In this document: positions 42,537 to 51,332 of the stretch, piece after piece | How the letters are laid out: each line of letters opens with the position of its first letter | Position numbering within the stretch: the first letter of the stretch is position 1 | Source of the DNA: Massilia sp. Root418 | GTDB lineage: Bacteria; Pseudomonadota; Gammaproteobacteria; Burkholderiales; Burkholderiaceae_D | NCBI RefSeq assembly: GCF_001425265.1 | Contig: NZ_LMEC01000011.1 | Location: 621,585-685,584, forward strand | Reading direction: 5' to 3' | DNA length: 64,000 nucleotides | Translations under genes and position numbers: made by a program | Notes under the pieces: model-generated | Databases searched by the model: none | Told to the model about the DNA's origin: nothing | What the model saw: only the letters and a program-made list of their open reading frames with translations

Positions 42537-45212
42537 TTAACTGTTTGCCATGTTCGCGAACTGCTGCGCGAGGAACGAGGCGGTGGTGCTCATGCTCGAC
42601 AGGGCGGTGTCGAGCGCGGTGTACTGCTTGCGGTAGCGCGCTTCGATATCGACCAGTCTCGCATTGAATGCATCTTTTTGCTTGGCGATATCCTGCACGC
42701 TCTTGTTCAAGCCTGCGGTGCGGCCGGTGATCACGCCTTTCGCGCCCAGGTAGCTGCCGGCCAGGTTGTTGAGCTGGTAGGCATAACCCTGCGAGAAGCC
42801 GATGGTGCCGCGCTCGCCGGTGGTGTCGCCCTTGACCAGCAGCTTCAAGCCTTCGATGGGCGCGCCAGGGGCGCCGGTCAGCGTCTGGCCGTCGCCGACG
42901 GCGGAATAGCCGCCGATAGTGCCGGCCACGTCCACGCCGTCCACCGAAGCGGCGCCGCCGAAGACAGTGGCCACCGAGGTGCCGGTGTCATTGGTGAGCG
43001 TGATGTTGGACTTGGAGCCGTAGCGGTTGGAGGTCACGCTCAGGGTGCCGTCGTCCTCCACTTTCACGGCCACGGCCGAGCCGAGGTTGGTGAAGGTGGT
43101 GGCGCCGTTGATGGACGACTGCAGCATGGTAGCCAGGCCGGCCGGCGTGTAGGTGCCGGCTGCCAGCTTCACGCTGGCGGTGTTGGCTGCCGTGCTGGGC
43201 AGGGTGTCGTTCAGCTTCACGGTCCAGACCGTATCGGCGCCGATCACCACCGAGTCGGGCACGGGGGCGGCGCTCTTGATGCTGCCCTGCGTGGCCAGCG
43301 TGGTGATGTTCAGCGCGTAGTCGCCGGGCTTGGTGGCGGCGGTGGAGCTGGTGAAGCTGATGTCGGCATCCGTGCTTTTACCGACCGCGGCGAACAGTCC
43401 GGCGATGTCGTTGAAATTGCTGGCGATTGCCTTGTTCAGCTTGCTCGAATCCAGGGTCAGCGTGCCATCCTTCTGGAAGCCGATGCCGACGTCGGTCAGC
43501 GAGGTCAGTTTGCCCTGCAGGCCGGTGATGCTGGCCGACATTTGGCGCCGCAGTGCGCTCTGCAGGTTTTGCACGGTCGAGTCGCCCAGCAGCGGGCCGC
43601 CGGTCTTGGTCTCGGCGTTGTAGCCGTTCAATTGCTTGATCTGGGCGTTGAGTTCGTTGTAGCCCTTGATGAAGCCGTTGATCGAGGTGGTCAGCGTGGC
43701 GGTGTCCTTGGCCACGGTCAGGCTGGCCGTACCGGTCTTCACGGCGGTGAAGGAGATGCCCTCGACCGCGCCGCTGATGGTGGTGCTGGTGCTGGTCACC
43801 GGGATGCCGTTGATGCTGGCCTTGGTGTCCTGCGCGGCGGTCTTCTGGCTCAGGCTTTGCACACCGCCCGGATCGTAGCCCAGCAGGGCCACCAGGTCGG
43901 CGTCGGGCGGATTGCCGTCCGCGCCGGTCAGCGCGATCTTCATGGTCGACGTGGCGCCGGTGGCGCTGGAAGTCAGCACCAGGTGGTTGGGCTTGTCGGT
44001 GCTGCCGTCGGACACGATGCTGGCGGTGACGCCGAAATTGGCCTTGTTGATGGCGTCGCGGATGCCGGTCAGGGTGTTGTTCTTGTTGTCGATGACAATA
44101 TTGCCGCTGCTGCGGGTGCCGTCCTGGGCAAAGGTGGCGCCCAGGTAGGCGCCGCCCACGCCAGCCGTCAGCCCGGCGGCGGCCGGATTGGTGCCGCCCA
44201 CGGTGACCTGGCTGCCGCTGGCCGACACCAGCGAGATGGTGCTCATGGCCGTGACGCTGGAGCCGGCGTTGGCGGTGCCGCTGTTGGCGATGCCGCCCTG
44301 GACGTCGCCGGTCACGTTTTCCGCCACCACCACATTGGAGCCGTCTTCATTCTTGAACTGCAAGGTGCCGGCGGCGGCCGAGCCGGTGAAGGTGATGTTG
44401 GCGTCGGCCAGCGCGCGCGTGGTGGCGTTGTCGCCGCCCAGGGTGGTGTCGAGCTCGGCGGCGGTGATGCCGGCGCCGCCCGCCACGCCGGCCACCTGGC
44501 TGGCAATGGTCACGCCGCCCACGCTCAGCGCGTAGGTACCGCCCAGGGAGGTGTCGATGTCGCCGAAGGTGCTGGCGCCGCCGGTGCCGAACAGGTCCGC
44601 CGCAGTGGTGGTGGTGGCGGCCTTGGCCGACACGCCGGTGGTGGTGCTTTTCGCATTGATGGCGTCGGCCAGCAGCTTGGCGCTGCGGATCGAGCTGTCG
44701 GTGGCGATCACGGTGCCGTTGATGGACAGCGCGCCGGGCGTGATGCCGCCGCTGAGCACGCCTGCGCCCAGGGTGCCGCCGGTCACGCCGAAGCTGCCGC
44801 CGGTGACCGTGCCGAGCTGGATGGTCAGATTCGTGGTGGCGCCCAGGCCGATGGCGGCCGTGGTGCTCTTGAAGCCGCCCGAGGCCAGCGTCTGCGCCTG
44901 CGCCAGCTGGCTGATGTCCACCTTGTAGTTGCCGGGCAGCGCCTTGCCGGTGGCGCTGCCGGTCATGATGGCGGTGTCGCTGGATGTGCTGCTGAGTGCT
45001 TGGAAACTGGACAGGGAAGTCAGGCTGCTCAGCGCGCTCTGGAAGGAGCCCAGCGCCCCGGACAGGCTGCCGAATGCCGACACCTTGCCCAGGAAGCTGG
45101 CCGACTTCTTGTCCATGTTGGCCAACGGCTGTGCTTCAACGGACATCAGCTTGCTGATGATGGCGTTGACGTCCAGTCCATTGGAACCGATGCCAGGAGA
45201 AGAAATGCCCAC
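42537..45212 (-). CDS. fliD: Flagellar filament cap protein FliD (HAP2), enlarged
   Basis: An 891-residue cap protein, almost twice E. coli FliD (468). GTG 45212 is the start, with AGGAG 6 bases upstream, giving MGISSPGIGSNGLDVNAIISKLMSVEAQPL. Family blocks include ALPGNYKVDISQLAQAQTLAS near 95 and NTLTGIRDAINKANFGVTASIVSDG near 380; the C-terminal coiled part has NLAGSYLGAKGVITGRTAGL. A region of about 230 residues (140-368) is inserted, containing a flagellin-IN-like motif near 176-196. Transcribed from the sigma-28 site at 45247-45273. Confidence 0.95.
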   Translation of the reverse strand: MGISSPGIGSNGLDVNAIISKLMSVEAQPLANMDKKSASFLGKVSAFGSLSGALGSFQSALSSLTSLSSFQALSSTSSDTAIMTGSATGKALPGNYKVDISQLAQAQTLASGGFKSTTAAIGLGATTNLTIQLGTVTGGSFGVTGGTLGAGVLSGGITPGALSINGTVIATDSSIRSAKLLADAINAKSTTTGVSAKAATTTTAADLFGTGGASTFGDIDTSLGGTYALSVGGVTIASQVAGVAGGAGITAAELDTTLGGDNATTRALADANITFTGSAAAGTLQFKNEDGSNVVVAENVTGDVQGGIANSGTANAGSSVTAMSTISLVSASGSQVTVGGTNPAAAGLTAGVGGAYLGATFAQDGTRSSGNIVIDNKNNTLTGIRDAINKANFGVTASIVSDGSTDKPNHLVLTSSATGATSTMKIALTGADGNPPDADLVALLGYDPGGVQSLSQKTAAQDTKASINGIPVTSTSTTISGAVEGISFTAVKTGTASLTVAKDTATLTTSINGFIKGYNELNAQIKQLNGYNAETKTGGPLLGDSTVQNLQSALRRQMSASITGLQGKLTSLTDVGIGFQKDGTLTLDSSKLNKAIASNFNDIAGLFAAVGKSTDADISFTSSTAATKPGDYALNITTLATQGSIKSAAPVPDSVVIGADTVWTVKLNDTLPSTAANTASVKLAAGTYTPAGLATMLQSSINGATTFTNLGSAVAVKVEDDGTLSVTSNRYGSKSNITLTNDTGTSVATVFGGAASVDGVDVAGTIGGYSAVGDGQTLTGAPGAPIEGLKLLVKGDTTGERGTIGFSQGYAYQLNNLAGSYLGAKGVITGRTAGLNKSVQDIAKQKDAFNARLVDIEARYRKQYTALDTALSSMSTTASFLAQQFANMANS

Positions 45213-45246
45213 GAGGAACTCCTAAGGAAAACGATAAGATAAGTCA

Positions 45247-45273
45247 TTATCGGCAGAATCAAAGCCGACTTGA
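45247..45273 (-). promoter_or_regulatory. Sigma-28 promoter of the fliD operon
   Basis: On the minus strand: TCAAGTCG (45273-45266), an 11-base spacer, then a perfect GCCGATAA (45254-45247). It lies 35-61 bases upstream of the fliD GTG. The transcript could continue through fliS, fliT, the FliK-like and FlhB-like genes and ycgR to the palindromic terminator at 39009-39070. Confidence 0.8.
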
Positions 45274-45369
45274 GAAGGGGATTTACCGGCCAGTTCCAGC
45301 GTCGCTGAAAAAGTGGGCAGCACGCAGGGTGATCGGCGCTTGGGGTCGCCACCATGATGCCATGGCGGG

Positions 45370-45401
45370 AAAAAAAATGGCGCGCCGGGCGGCGCGCCCA
45401 T
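45370..45401 (-). terminator. Rho-independent terminator after flaG
   Basis: On the minus strand: an arm ATGGGCGCGCC (45401-45391), loop GCCC, arm GGCGCGCCAT, then a run of eight T (45377-45370). It starts at the flaG stop and separates flaG from the fliD promoter. Confidence 0.9.
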
Positions 45402-45782
45402 TCAGGCGGTCTGGCTGATCAGCAGACCCTTGGTGTTGTCGAGCGCCTTGGCGATCTGCAACGCTTCGGGCGAGGGCATCTGCCGCAGCACTTCCTTGGT
45501 GGTCTGGTCGATCACCTTGACGATGGTGCGCTTGCTGTCGTTGTCGATGGAAAACTCCAGGCCTTGCGACTTGGCCAGCGGCGACTTGTTCAGGTCCGAT
45601 ACTGCCTGGTTGACCTGCTCCAGCGTGGGCGCCGGCTCGGCGCCGCGCACGGCTGCCGCCGTTTCCAGCACCGTGGCGGCGGGCGCGCGGCCAGCAGACT
45701 GCGGCGCCACGTTTTCCGCGCCACTGACCGGACGCTCCGTGCTGCGCAGCGGGGCAGCCGCGCTGATGGAATCGATAGTCAT
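45402..45782 (-). CDS. flaG: FlaG family protein
   Basis: A 126-residue FlaG-type protein, found beside flagellin genes and linked to filament length. The conserved C-terminal half reads LEQVNQAVSDLNKSPLAKSQGLEFSIDNDSKRTIVKVIDQTTKEVLRQMPSPEALQIAKAL. The N-terminus is Ala/Pro-rich and variable. AAGGA lies 5 bases before the ATG. It follows fliC but a strong terminator stands between them, so it depends on read-through or an unseen promoter; no sigma-28 site was found. Confidence 0.92.
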   Translation of the reverse strand: MTIDSISAAAPLRSTERPVSGAENVAPQSAGRAPAATVLETAAAVRGAEPAPTLEQVNQAVSDLNKSPLAKSQGLEFSIDNDSKRTIVKVIDQTTKEVLRQMPSPEALQIAKALDNTKGLLISQTA

Positions 45783-45797
45783 GATGCTTCCTTTACG

Positions 45798-45828
45798 AAA
45801 AAACCCCGGCTGAACAAGTCAGCCAGGG
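45798..45828 (-). terminator. Rho-independent terminator after fliC
   Basis: On the minus strand: CCCTGGCTGA (45828-45819), loop CTTGT, TCAGCCGGGG (45813-45804), then six T (45803-45798). The stem is ten pairs including one G:U. It sits between the fliC stop and flaG. Confidence 0.92.
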
Positions 45829-45880
45829 TGCTGGTCGGCAATGATGGTTGCCCATCATTGCATTACCGGCTTAGCGGCGA

Positions 45881-47398
45881 TTAGCCACGCAGCAGGGACA
45901 GCACGCCGTTCGGCAGCGAGTTCGCCTGCGCCAGAATCGCGGTACCGGCTTGTTGCAGGATCTGGCCACGGGTCAGGCTGGCCGTTTCCGCTGCGAAGTC
46001 GGTATCCTGGATGCGGCTACGGGAAGCCGACAGGTTTTCCGTGGTCGTTTGCAGGTTCGAGATGGTCGAAGCGAAACGGTTCTGGATCGCACCCAGTGCT
46101 GCGCGGTTGCTGTTGATCGAGTTCAGTGCCGCGTCGATGGTCAGCAGGGCCTTGTTCGAGCCGTCAACGGTGCTCACGTCCAGGTCGGACACCGCATCCA
46201 GTTCGCTGCCCACGTCGGAAGCGCCGGTGATGGCGGTGCCGGTGCTGGCGATCGAGAAGCCGCTGTCGGACGAGAACTCCACACGGCCGCCAACGGTGAT
46301 GTCGGCGCTGGTCATGTCGACGTCGGCACCAGGACCGGCTGGCAGGTCAGCGCCGCGAATTTTCGCGTTGGTGAAACCCGTGCTGGTGCCTGCTGGCTGG
46401 ATTTTAATGTCGTCGCCAGCATTGTTGTCCAGCTGCAGTTCCTTGGCGCCAGTGGCCTGGTCGACTTTGATGCTCGCGGTGACGTTGGTGGTGCCGGTCT
46501 GCGCATTGATCGCCTGCGCCAGGGCCGAGAGGTCGCCGCCTTTGACCGACGACGAGATGGTCACGGTCTTGCCGTTGGCACTGGTCAGGTCGAACTGAAG
46601 CGAGCCATCGTTCGAGCCGTCCGCCGCGGCCACACCCGTCGCATCGGTACCGATGTTCTTGATGGTAGCAGTGGTCTTGGCTTGTGCAGTCACACCGCTG
46701 GTGGACGACAGGGCATTGACCTTATCGGCAACTACTTTGGCGCTGTCGCCAATGGCGGCGTTGACCGTGGTGGTGGTGCCGGAGCCGGAGCTGATCGTCA
46801 GCACTTCAGCAGCCGCCACCAGGTTGTTGGCGGTAGCGGTTGCTTGCGATTGCGAGGTGGCGGTGTCCACCGGACGGATCACGTTGTTGCCGATGTCCGA
46901 AGCCTTGGCGCTCTGCACGCCGACCGAGATGGTCTGGTTGGAGTTGGCGCCAACCTGGAACTGGGTGCTGGTCAGCGAACCGTCCAGCACGTTCTGGCCG
47001 TTGAACTGGGTGCTGGTGGCAACGCGGTCCAGTTCTTTCGACAGCGACGATACCTCGTTCTGGATCGACTTGCGGTCCGAAGCGGAGTTCGAGCCGTTGG
47101 CCGACTGCACGGCCAGTTCGCGGATACGCTGCAGCAGGTCGCCGGCGGTGCTCAAACCACCTTCAGCCGTCTGCGCCAGCGAGATGCCGTCGTTGGCGTT
47201 GCGCGCTGCCTGGTTGTTGCCGCGAACTTGCGAAGTGAAGCGTTCCGAAATTGCCAGACCAGCAGCGTCGTCTTTGGCGCTGTTGATGCGCAGGCCGGAA
47301 GACAGGCGTTGCAGGGAGGTGCCCAGAGCGGCTTGCGACGAATTCAGGTTACGTTGCGAGTTCAGCGAGGCAATGTTGGTGTTGATGGTTTGTGCCAT
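45881..47398 (-). CDS. fliC: Flagellin FliC
   Basis: A 505-residue filament subunit. D0/D1 ends are canonical: MAQTINTNIASLNSQRNLNSSQAALGTSLQRLSSGLRINSAKDDAAGLAISERF at the N-terminus and AALGAIQNRFASTISNLQTTTENLSASRSRIQDTDFAAETASLTRGQILQQAGTAILAQANSLPNGVLSLLRG at the C-terminus. The variable D2/D3 region (about 175-400) contains a flagellin-IN-like motif at about 219-238. GGAG precedes the ATG. A single flagellin gene is present in this window. Expressed from a sigma-28 site at 47586-47612 with a leader of about 180 bases. Confidence 0.98.
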   Translation of the reverse strand: MAQTINTNIASLNSQRNLNSSQAALGTSLQRLSSGLRINSAKDDAAGLAISERFTSQVRGNNQAARNANDGISLAQTAEGGLSTAGDLLQRIRELAVQSANGSNSASDRKSIQNEVSSLSKELDRVATSTQFNGQNVLDGSLTSTQFQVGANSNQTISVGVQSAKASDIGNNVIRPVDTATSQSQATATANNLVAAAEVLTISSGSGTTTTVNAAIGDSAKVVADKVNALSSTSGVTAQAKTTATIKNIGTDATGVAAADGSNDGSLQFDLTSANGKTVTISSSVKGGDLSALAQAINAQTGTTNVTASIKVDQATGAKELQLDNNAGDDIKIQPAGTSTGFTNAKIRGADLPAGPGADVDMTSADITVGGRVEFSSDSGFSIASTGTAITGASDVGSELDAVSDLDVSTVDGSNKALLTIDAALNSINSNRAALGAIQNRFASTISNLQTTTENLSASRSRIQDTDFAAETASLTRGQILQQAGTAILAQANSLPNGVLSLLRG

Positions 47399-47585
47399 GA
47401 TGTGTTTCTCCGAAACTTGTACTGCGAGTTGGGCTACTTGCTCATTTCACTTTGGCCCGCCCCGCTGTTCCGGGACGATCAAGCCGCTGTTGTAATGGGT
47501 AACGGTTGCCCCATGGGAAAATTAAGGGAGAAAAACCCGCTAAATTTTTTCGTTTCGCCCTCAAATTCACTCAGCAGTACACGCT

Positions 47586-47612
47586 TAAGCGGCGCGTTTT
47601 TGCCGAACTTTA
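47586..47612 (-). promoter_or_regulatory. Sigma-28 promoter of fliC
   Basis: On the minus strand: TAAAGTTC (47612-47605), an 11-base spacer, then GCCGCTTA (47593-47586). The -35 differs at one base and the -10 at two from consensus. The implied start near 47580 leaves a leader of about 180 bases before the fliC ATG (47398), in which no other gene is seen. Confidence 0.75.
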
Positions 47613-47638
47613 GGGCCAAAAATAATTTATTTTGGGCA

Positions 47639-47665
47639 TAAAAAAGGCCCGCACAGCGGCGGGCC
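47639..47665 (-). terminator. Rho-independent terminator after the GGDEF gene
   Basis: On the minus strand: GGCCCGC (47665-47659), a six-base loop, GCGGGCC (47652-47646), then a T-run into 47639. It lies between the GGDEF stop (47691) and the fliC promoter, insulating fliC from upstream transcription. Confidence 0.9.
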
Positions 47666-47690
47666 CTGGGTATTTTTGGCAGGAAATTAG

Positions 47691-49286
47691 TTATTCGGCA
47701 ACCACCACGCGGTTCTTGCCGGTCTGCTTGGCCTGGTACATGGCCTTGTCGGCCCGCTTCACCAGGTCGGTCTGGTCCTCGTGCGGGCGGCGCAGCGCCA
47801 CGCCGGCCGAGAAGGTGATCAGCACTTTCTCGTTGTCGTGCATGAAGAAGTGGCGCGTCAGTTCGCGCTGCAGCCGCGTCATGGTCTGGGACGCGGCCTC
47901 GATGCTGGTTTCCGGCAGCAGGATCAGGAATTCCTCGCCGCCGAAGCGCGCAATCACGTCCATCGACCGCAAGGTGTCCTTGACGATCTTGACCAGGTGC
48001 TTGAGGGCGGCGTCGCCGGCGATGTGGCCGTAGGTGTCGTTGAGCTTCTTGAAGTCGTCCAGGTCCAGCACGGCGATGCACAGCGGGGTGCCGCGCCGGT
48101 CCGCGCGCGCGGTTTCGCGCTCGAACACGTCGTCCAGGCCGCGCCGGTTCAGGCTGCCCGTCAGCTGGTCTTCGCGCACCAGCTCGCTCATATGCTGCAG
48201 CTTCGCTTCCAGCTGGTGGATGCGCGCCTCGGCGTCCTGCACTTCCTGGCGCGCCATCACCATGTTGTCGCGCGCCTTGAGCGCTTCGCCCTGCACGATG
48301 CGGGTTTCCTTCAGCACGTCGTCGAGGATCTGGTTCAGCTCGGTGATGTTCTCGGCCTGGCTGATCTTGGCCGAGTAGCCGCCGATCTTCTCGTGGAAGT
48401 CGCCGGTCGAGGCGGCCACCTGGCCCAGGCGGTCGATAAAGGTCATCATCATGTTCTTGACGGTGAGCTTGACGTCCGACAGGCTGTGCTTGAGCTGGCT
48501 TTGCTTGTAGATCACATCCTTCAGGCTGCGGGTGGCGTCCTCCAGCGCGCGCTGGTCCAGCGGGCCCGCAATCAGCGCCTGCACCGCGTCGATCTGGCCG
48601 CGCAGCCAGGAATCGTCGTCCAGCAGCTCGCCCACGTTTTCCAGCAGCAGGCGGAACAGGCGCAGCAGCAGTTCCTGCTGTTCGGCCGTGTCGCCGCTCT
48701 TGAGTTCGATCTGGTAGCACAGCTGTTTCAGGCGCAGCGCGATTTCCGACAGCGCCGCCTCGGTGTGGGCTTCCTTGGTGGCCGCGCCCAGCGCTTCGGC
48801 CTCGGCCACCAGGGCCGGGGTGCCGCTGAGCAGGGAGGCCACCGCGAAGCTGAGCGTACGGCTGAGCATTTCGCGCAGCGCCTTGGTGTGCTCGCCGTCC
48901 GGGATGTCGGCCATGTCGATGCCGCGCTTGACGGCGGCCGGGCGTTCAGCCAGCTGGGACAGGGTGCGGGCATAGCCTTCCCAGTCGCGCGCCTTGACGG
49001 CGCGGCTCAGGCGGCGGCCGTAGTCGGCCAGGTCGCCGGGCTGGTCGCCCAGGCGGCTGGCGAACTGGTACAGCATCAGTTCCGGACCGGCGTCGGCGGG
49101 CGCGGCGGTGCCGGCCAGCACCGGGGCCGGGGTCGGCACCGGAATGCCGGCGATCTCGTGGTATATGTCGCGGTAGGCCTCCGGCGTCGGCGCGATGCGG
49201 CGCGTGGCGAGGCGGCGGAATGCTTCGCGTGCGATGTCGGCCGGGTTCTGCTCGTTCGCGGCGGGTGGTGACGATTTGCTGGACAT
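47691..49286 (-). CDS. Diguanylate cyclase (GGDEF domain)
   Basis: A 531-residue protein whose C-terminal about 170 residues form a GGDEF domain making c-di-GMP. The active-site motif is RFGGEEFLIL, and the product-inhibition site RxxD (RSMD) lies five residues before it. The N-terminal about 340 residues are helical and not recognised as a known sensor: an Ala/Pro start (APTPEAYRDIYHEIAG), then long helices around LEARIHQLEAKLQHMSELV leading into the GGDEF domain. No membrane segment. Located beside fliC, it may supply c-di-GMP to the PilZ brake. Monocistronic with its own terminator. Confidence 0.9.
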   Translation of the reverse strand: MSSKSSPPAANEQNPADIAREAFRRLATRRIAPTPEAYRDIYHEIAGIPVPTPAPVLAGTAAPADAGPELMLYQFASRLGDQPGDLADYGRRLSRAVKARDWEGYARTLSQLAERPAAVKRGIDMADIPDGEHTKALREMLSRTLSFAVASLLSGTPALVAEAEALGAATKEAHTEAALSEIALRLKQLCYQIELKSGDTAEQQELLLRLFRLLLENVGELLDDDSWLRGQIDAVQALIAGPLDQRALEDATRSLKDVIYKQSQLKHSLSDVKLTVKNMMMTFIDRLGQVAASTGDFHEKIGGYSAKISQAENITELNQILDDVLKETRIVQGEALKARDNMVMARQEVQDAEARIHQLEAKLQHMSELVREDQLTGSLNRRGLDDVFERETARADRRGTPLCIAVLDLDDFKKLNDTYGHIAGDAALKHLVKIVKDTLRSMDVIARFGGEEFLILLPETSIEAASQTMTRLQRELTRHFFMHDNEKVLITFSAGVALRRPHEDQTDLVKRADKAMYQAKQTGKNRVVVAE

Positions 49287-49431
49287 GACGCACGGCCTTT
49301 TATCTGGTTTTACTGACTGGCTTCATGATAGTTCAGGCCAGCGCCCGTTTATGCGCGGATAAGCGGGCAGAACAGCACTTACTTTTAAGCATGAGACAAT
49401 ATCGAACCAGCAATACTTGTTTCCTGCGCCG

Positions 49432-50079
49432 CTATTCGATCAGCTGGTTTTTGATCGCATAGTGGGTCAGCTCGGCGCTGTTTTTCAGTTTCATCTTGGC
49501 CAGCAGCCGGGCGCGGTATTCGCTCACCGTCTTCACCGACAGCGACAGTTCCTTGGCGATGGCGCCCACGGTCTTGCCGGAGGCGATCATGGTCAGGGTC
49601 TGGTACTCGCGGTCGGACAAGGTTTCATGGGGCGGCGCCTCGTGGTCTTCGCCCACGTGGTTGGCCAGTTCCTGTGCCAGGGCCGGACTGATGTATTTTA
49701 ACCCGCCGGCGACCTGGCGGATCGCCGTCACCAGTTCTTTCGGTGCGCTCTGCTTGGTCAGGTAGCCGGCCGCGCCCGCCTTGAGCGAGCGGATGGCGTA
49801 CTGGTCCTCGCGGTGCATGGACAGCATCAGCACGGCCAGCTCGGGTTTGTCCTTCTTGACCTGCTTGAGCACCTCGATGCCGCTGCGGTCCGGCATCGAG
49901 ATGTCGAGCAGCAGCACGTGGCAGCCCGATTTGCGGAACAGCTTGACGGCGTCGAGGCCGTTTTCCGCTTCGCCGGCCACCACGATGTCGCGGGTGTCGG
50001 CCAGGATTTGCTTCAAGCCTTCGCGCACGATGGCGTGGTCGTCGGCAATGAAGACTTTGATGAGGGCTTTGTCTGACAT
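49432..50079 (-). CDS. NarL/FixJ-type response regulator
   Basis: A 215-residue DNA-binding response regulator. The receiver domain (1-125) has the acidic pocket ADDH (13-14), the phosphorylatable Asp59 (LLLDISMP) and the conserved Lys near 109 (YLTKQ). The LuxR-type helix-turn-helix is at about 150-210: LSDREYQTLTMIASGKTVGAIAKELSLSVKTVSEYRARLLAKMKLKN. Encoded 44 bp downstream of the histidine kinase, surely its partner. Target genes are not known from sequence; it resembles the UvrY/GacA and NarL group in layout. Confidence 0.92.
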   Translation of the reverse strand: MSDKALIKVFIADDHAIVREGLKQILADTRDIVVAGEAENGLDAVKLFRKSGCHVLLLDISMPDRSGIEVLKQVKKDKPELAVLMLSMHREDQYAIRSLKAGAAGYLTKQSAPKELVTAIRQVAGGLKYISPALAQELANHVGEDHEAPPHETLSDREYQTLTMIASGKTVGAIAKELSLSVKTVSEYRARLLAKMKLKNSAELTHYAIKNQLIE

Positions 50080-50123
50080 GGGTGCGCGTTTGCGGCCGAG
50101 CTATTTCATTTCGGCAATAAGTT

Positions 50124-51332
50124 TCAACGGACTATTGTAGCGCCGCCGGGCGCAGCGGGCGAGGGCGCTGCGGCGCTTTCGTGCGCATGGTGTCTGTTTG
50201 GCGGCGTGTTTTCGCTTTTTATCTTGATGGCGACCACCGTGCCGCCGCCCGGGGCCTGGCCCAGGGTCAGGGTGCCGCCCAGCGCGCGCGCGCGTTCGGC
50301 CATGCCGCGCAGGCCGAAGGACTGCGGCTTGGCGCGGTCGGCCGGCGCAATGCCGCGCCCGTTGTCGCGGATTTTCAACAGAATGTACTGGCGCGTGCGG
50401 CTCAGGTGCAGCGCCACCTTGCTGGCGCGCGCATGCTTGGCGATATTGTTGAGCGCCTCCTGCACGATGCGGAACAGGGCGCTGGCGCGGTCCGGGTCCA
50501 GCTCGATCTCGCCCGGCCCGCTGTCGAAGCGCACTTCGATGCCGGCCTGGGTGCCGAATTCCTTGGCCTGCCACTCCAGCGCCGCCACCAGGCCGAAGTC
50601 CAGGATGGAGGGGCGTAGGTCCAGCGAAATGCGGTGCACCGCGTCGATGGTGCGGTCCACCAGGGAATCGACGTAGGCAGCCTTCTCCTGCAGCGCGGCG
50701 TCCTCCTGCGGCAGGCGCCGGCTCAGCATGGCCAGCGCCATCTTGATGGCGGTCAGGTTGCCGCCCAGGTCGTCATGGATCTCGCGCGCGATGCGGGTGC
50801 GCTCCTGTTCCTTCACGTTTTCAATGTGGGCGGTCAGCTCGGCCAGCCGGGCGCGGCTCTGGCGCACTTCCAGCTGCTCCAGCTTGCTCTCGGTGATATT
50901 GGTCATGATGCCTTCCCAGCGCACCGTGCCGGCGCCCGGCAGCAGATGCGGGGTGCAGCGCAGGTTGATCCATTTCACGTCCTTCCACGCGTCCACCCAG
51001 ATGCGGCCTTCCCAGTTCCAGCTCCACAGCGAGGCGGCCGAGGCCTGCATGGCGTCCAGGTAGGACTTGCGGTCGTCCTCCAGGATCAGCTGGAAGAAGC
51101 GTTCCGGCTGGGCGTGCAGCTCGGCGGCCGCCACGCCCAGCAGGGCCTGGCAGCCGTCGCTCAGGTAGGGGAAGGCCACGCTGCCGTCGGCGCGCCGCTC
51201 GAACTGGTACACCAGGCCGGGCATATTGCGCACGATGGCGTCGAAGCGCGCCTGGGCTTGTTCCAGCGCCTGCGCAATGGCCGGTTGCGTGGTCTGCGCA
51301 GCTTGCTGTGTCTCACTCAGCGGTTTGCTCAT
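50124..51332 (-). CDS. PAS-containing sensor histidine kinase (NarL-partner type)
   Basis: A 402-residue cytosolic kinase. ATG 51332 is used because it overlaps the stop of the upstream gene (ATGA); an upstream in-frame ATG would add about 34 unlikely Pro/Arg-rich residues. A PAS fold spans about 25-150 (FDAIVRNMPGLVYQFERRADG to WEGIMTNITESKLEQLE). The HisKA_3 dimerisation helix carries the phospho-His in RIAREIHDDLGGNL (about His186). The ATPase has IVQEALNNIAKHARASKV (N box) and IRDNGRGI (G box). No membrane segments, so the membrane protein encoded upstream may supply input. Confidence 0.92.
   Translation of the reverse strand: MSKPLSETQQAAQTTQPAIAQALEQAQARFDAIVRNMPGLVYQFERRADGSVAFPYLSDGCQALLGVAAAELHAQPERFFQLILEDDRKSYLDAMQASAASLWSWNWEGRIWVDAWKDVKWINLRCTPHLLPGAGTVRWEGIMTNITESKLEQLEVRQSRARLAELTAHIENVKEQERTRIAREIHDDLGGNLTAIKMALAMLSRRLPQEDAALQEKAAYVDSLVDRTIDAVHRISLDLRPSILDFGLVAALEWQAKEFGTQAGIEVRFDSGPGEIELDPDRASALFRIVQEALNNIAKHARASKVALHLSRTRQYILLKIRDNGRGIAPADRAKPQSFGLRGMAERARALGGTLTLGQAPGGGTVVAIKIKSENTPPNRHHAHESAAAPSPAAPGGATIVR

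Noticed and set aside
42678..45242. Plus-strand open frame of about 850 codons opposite fliD
   Set aside because: Gly/Ala/His-rich shadow of fliD, with no start signal or motif; fliD is supported by family ends and its sigma-28 promoter.
45829..45880. GCCGGTAA near the fliC stop as a sigma-28 site for flaG
   Set aside because: The -35 region 11 bases upstream (CGTGGCTA) does not fit, and it lies before a strong terminator.
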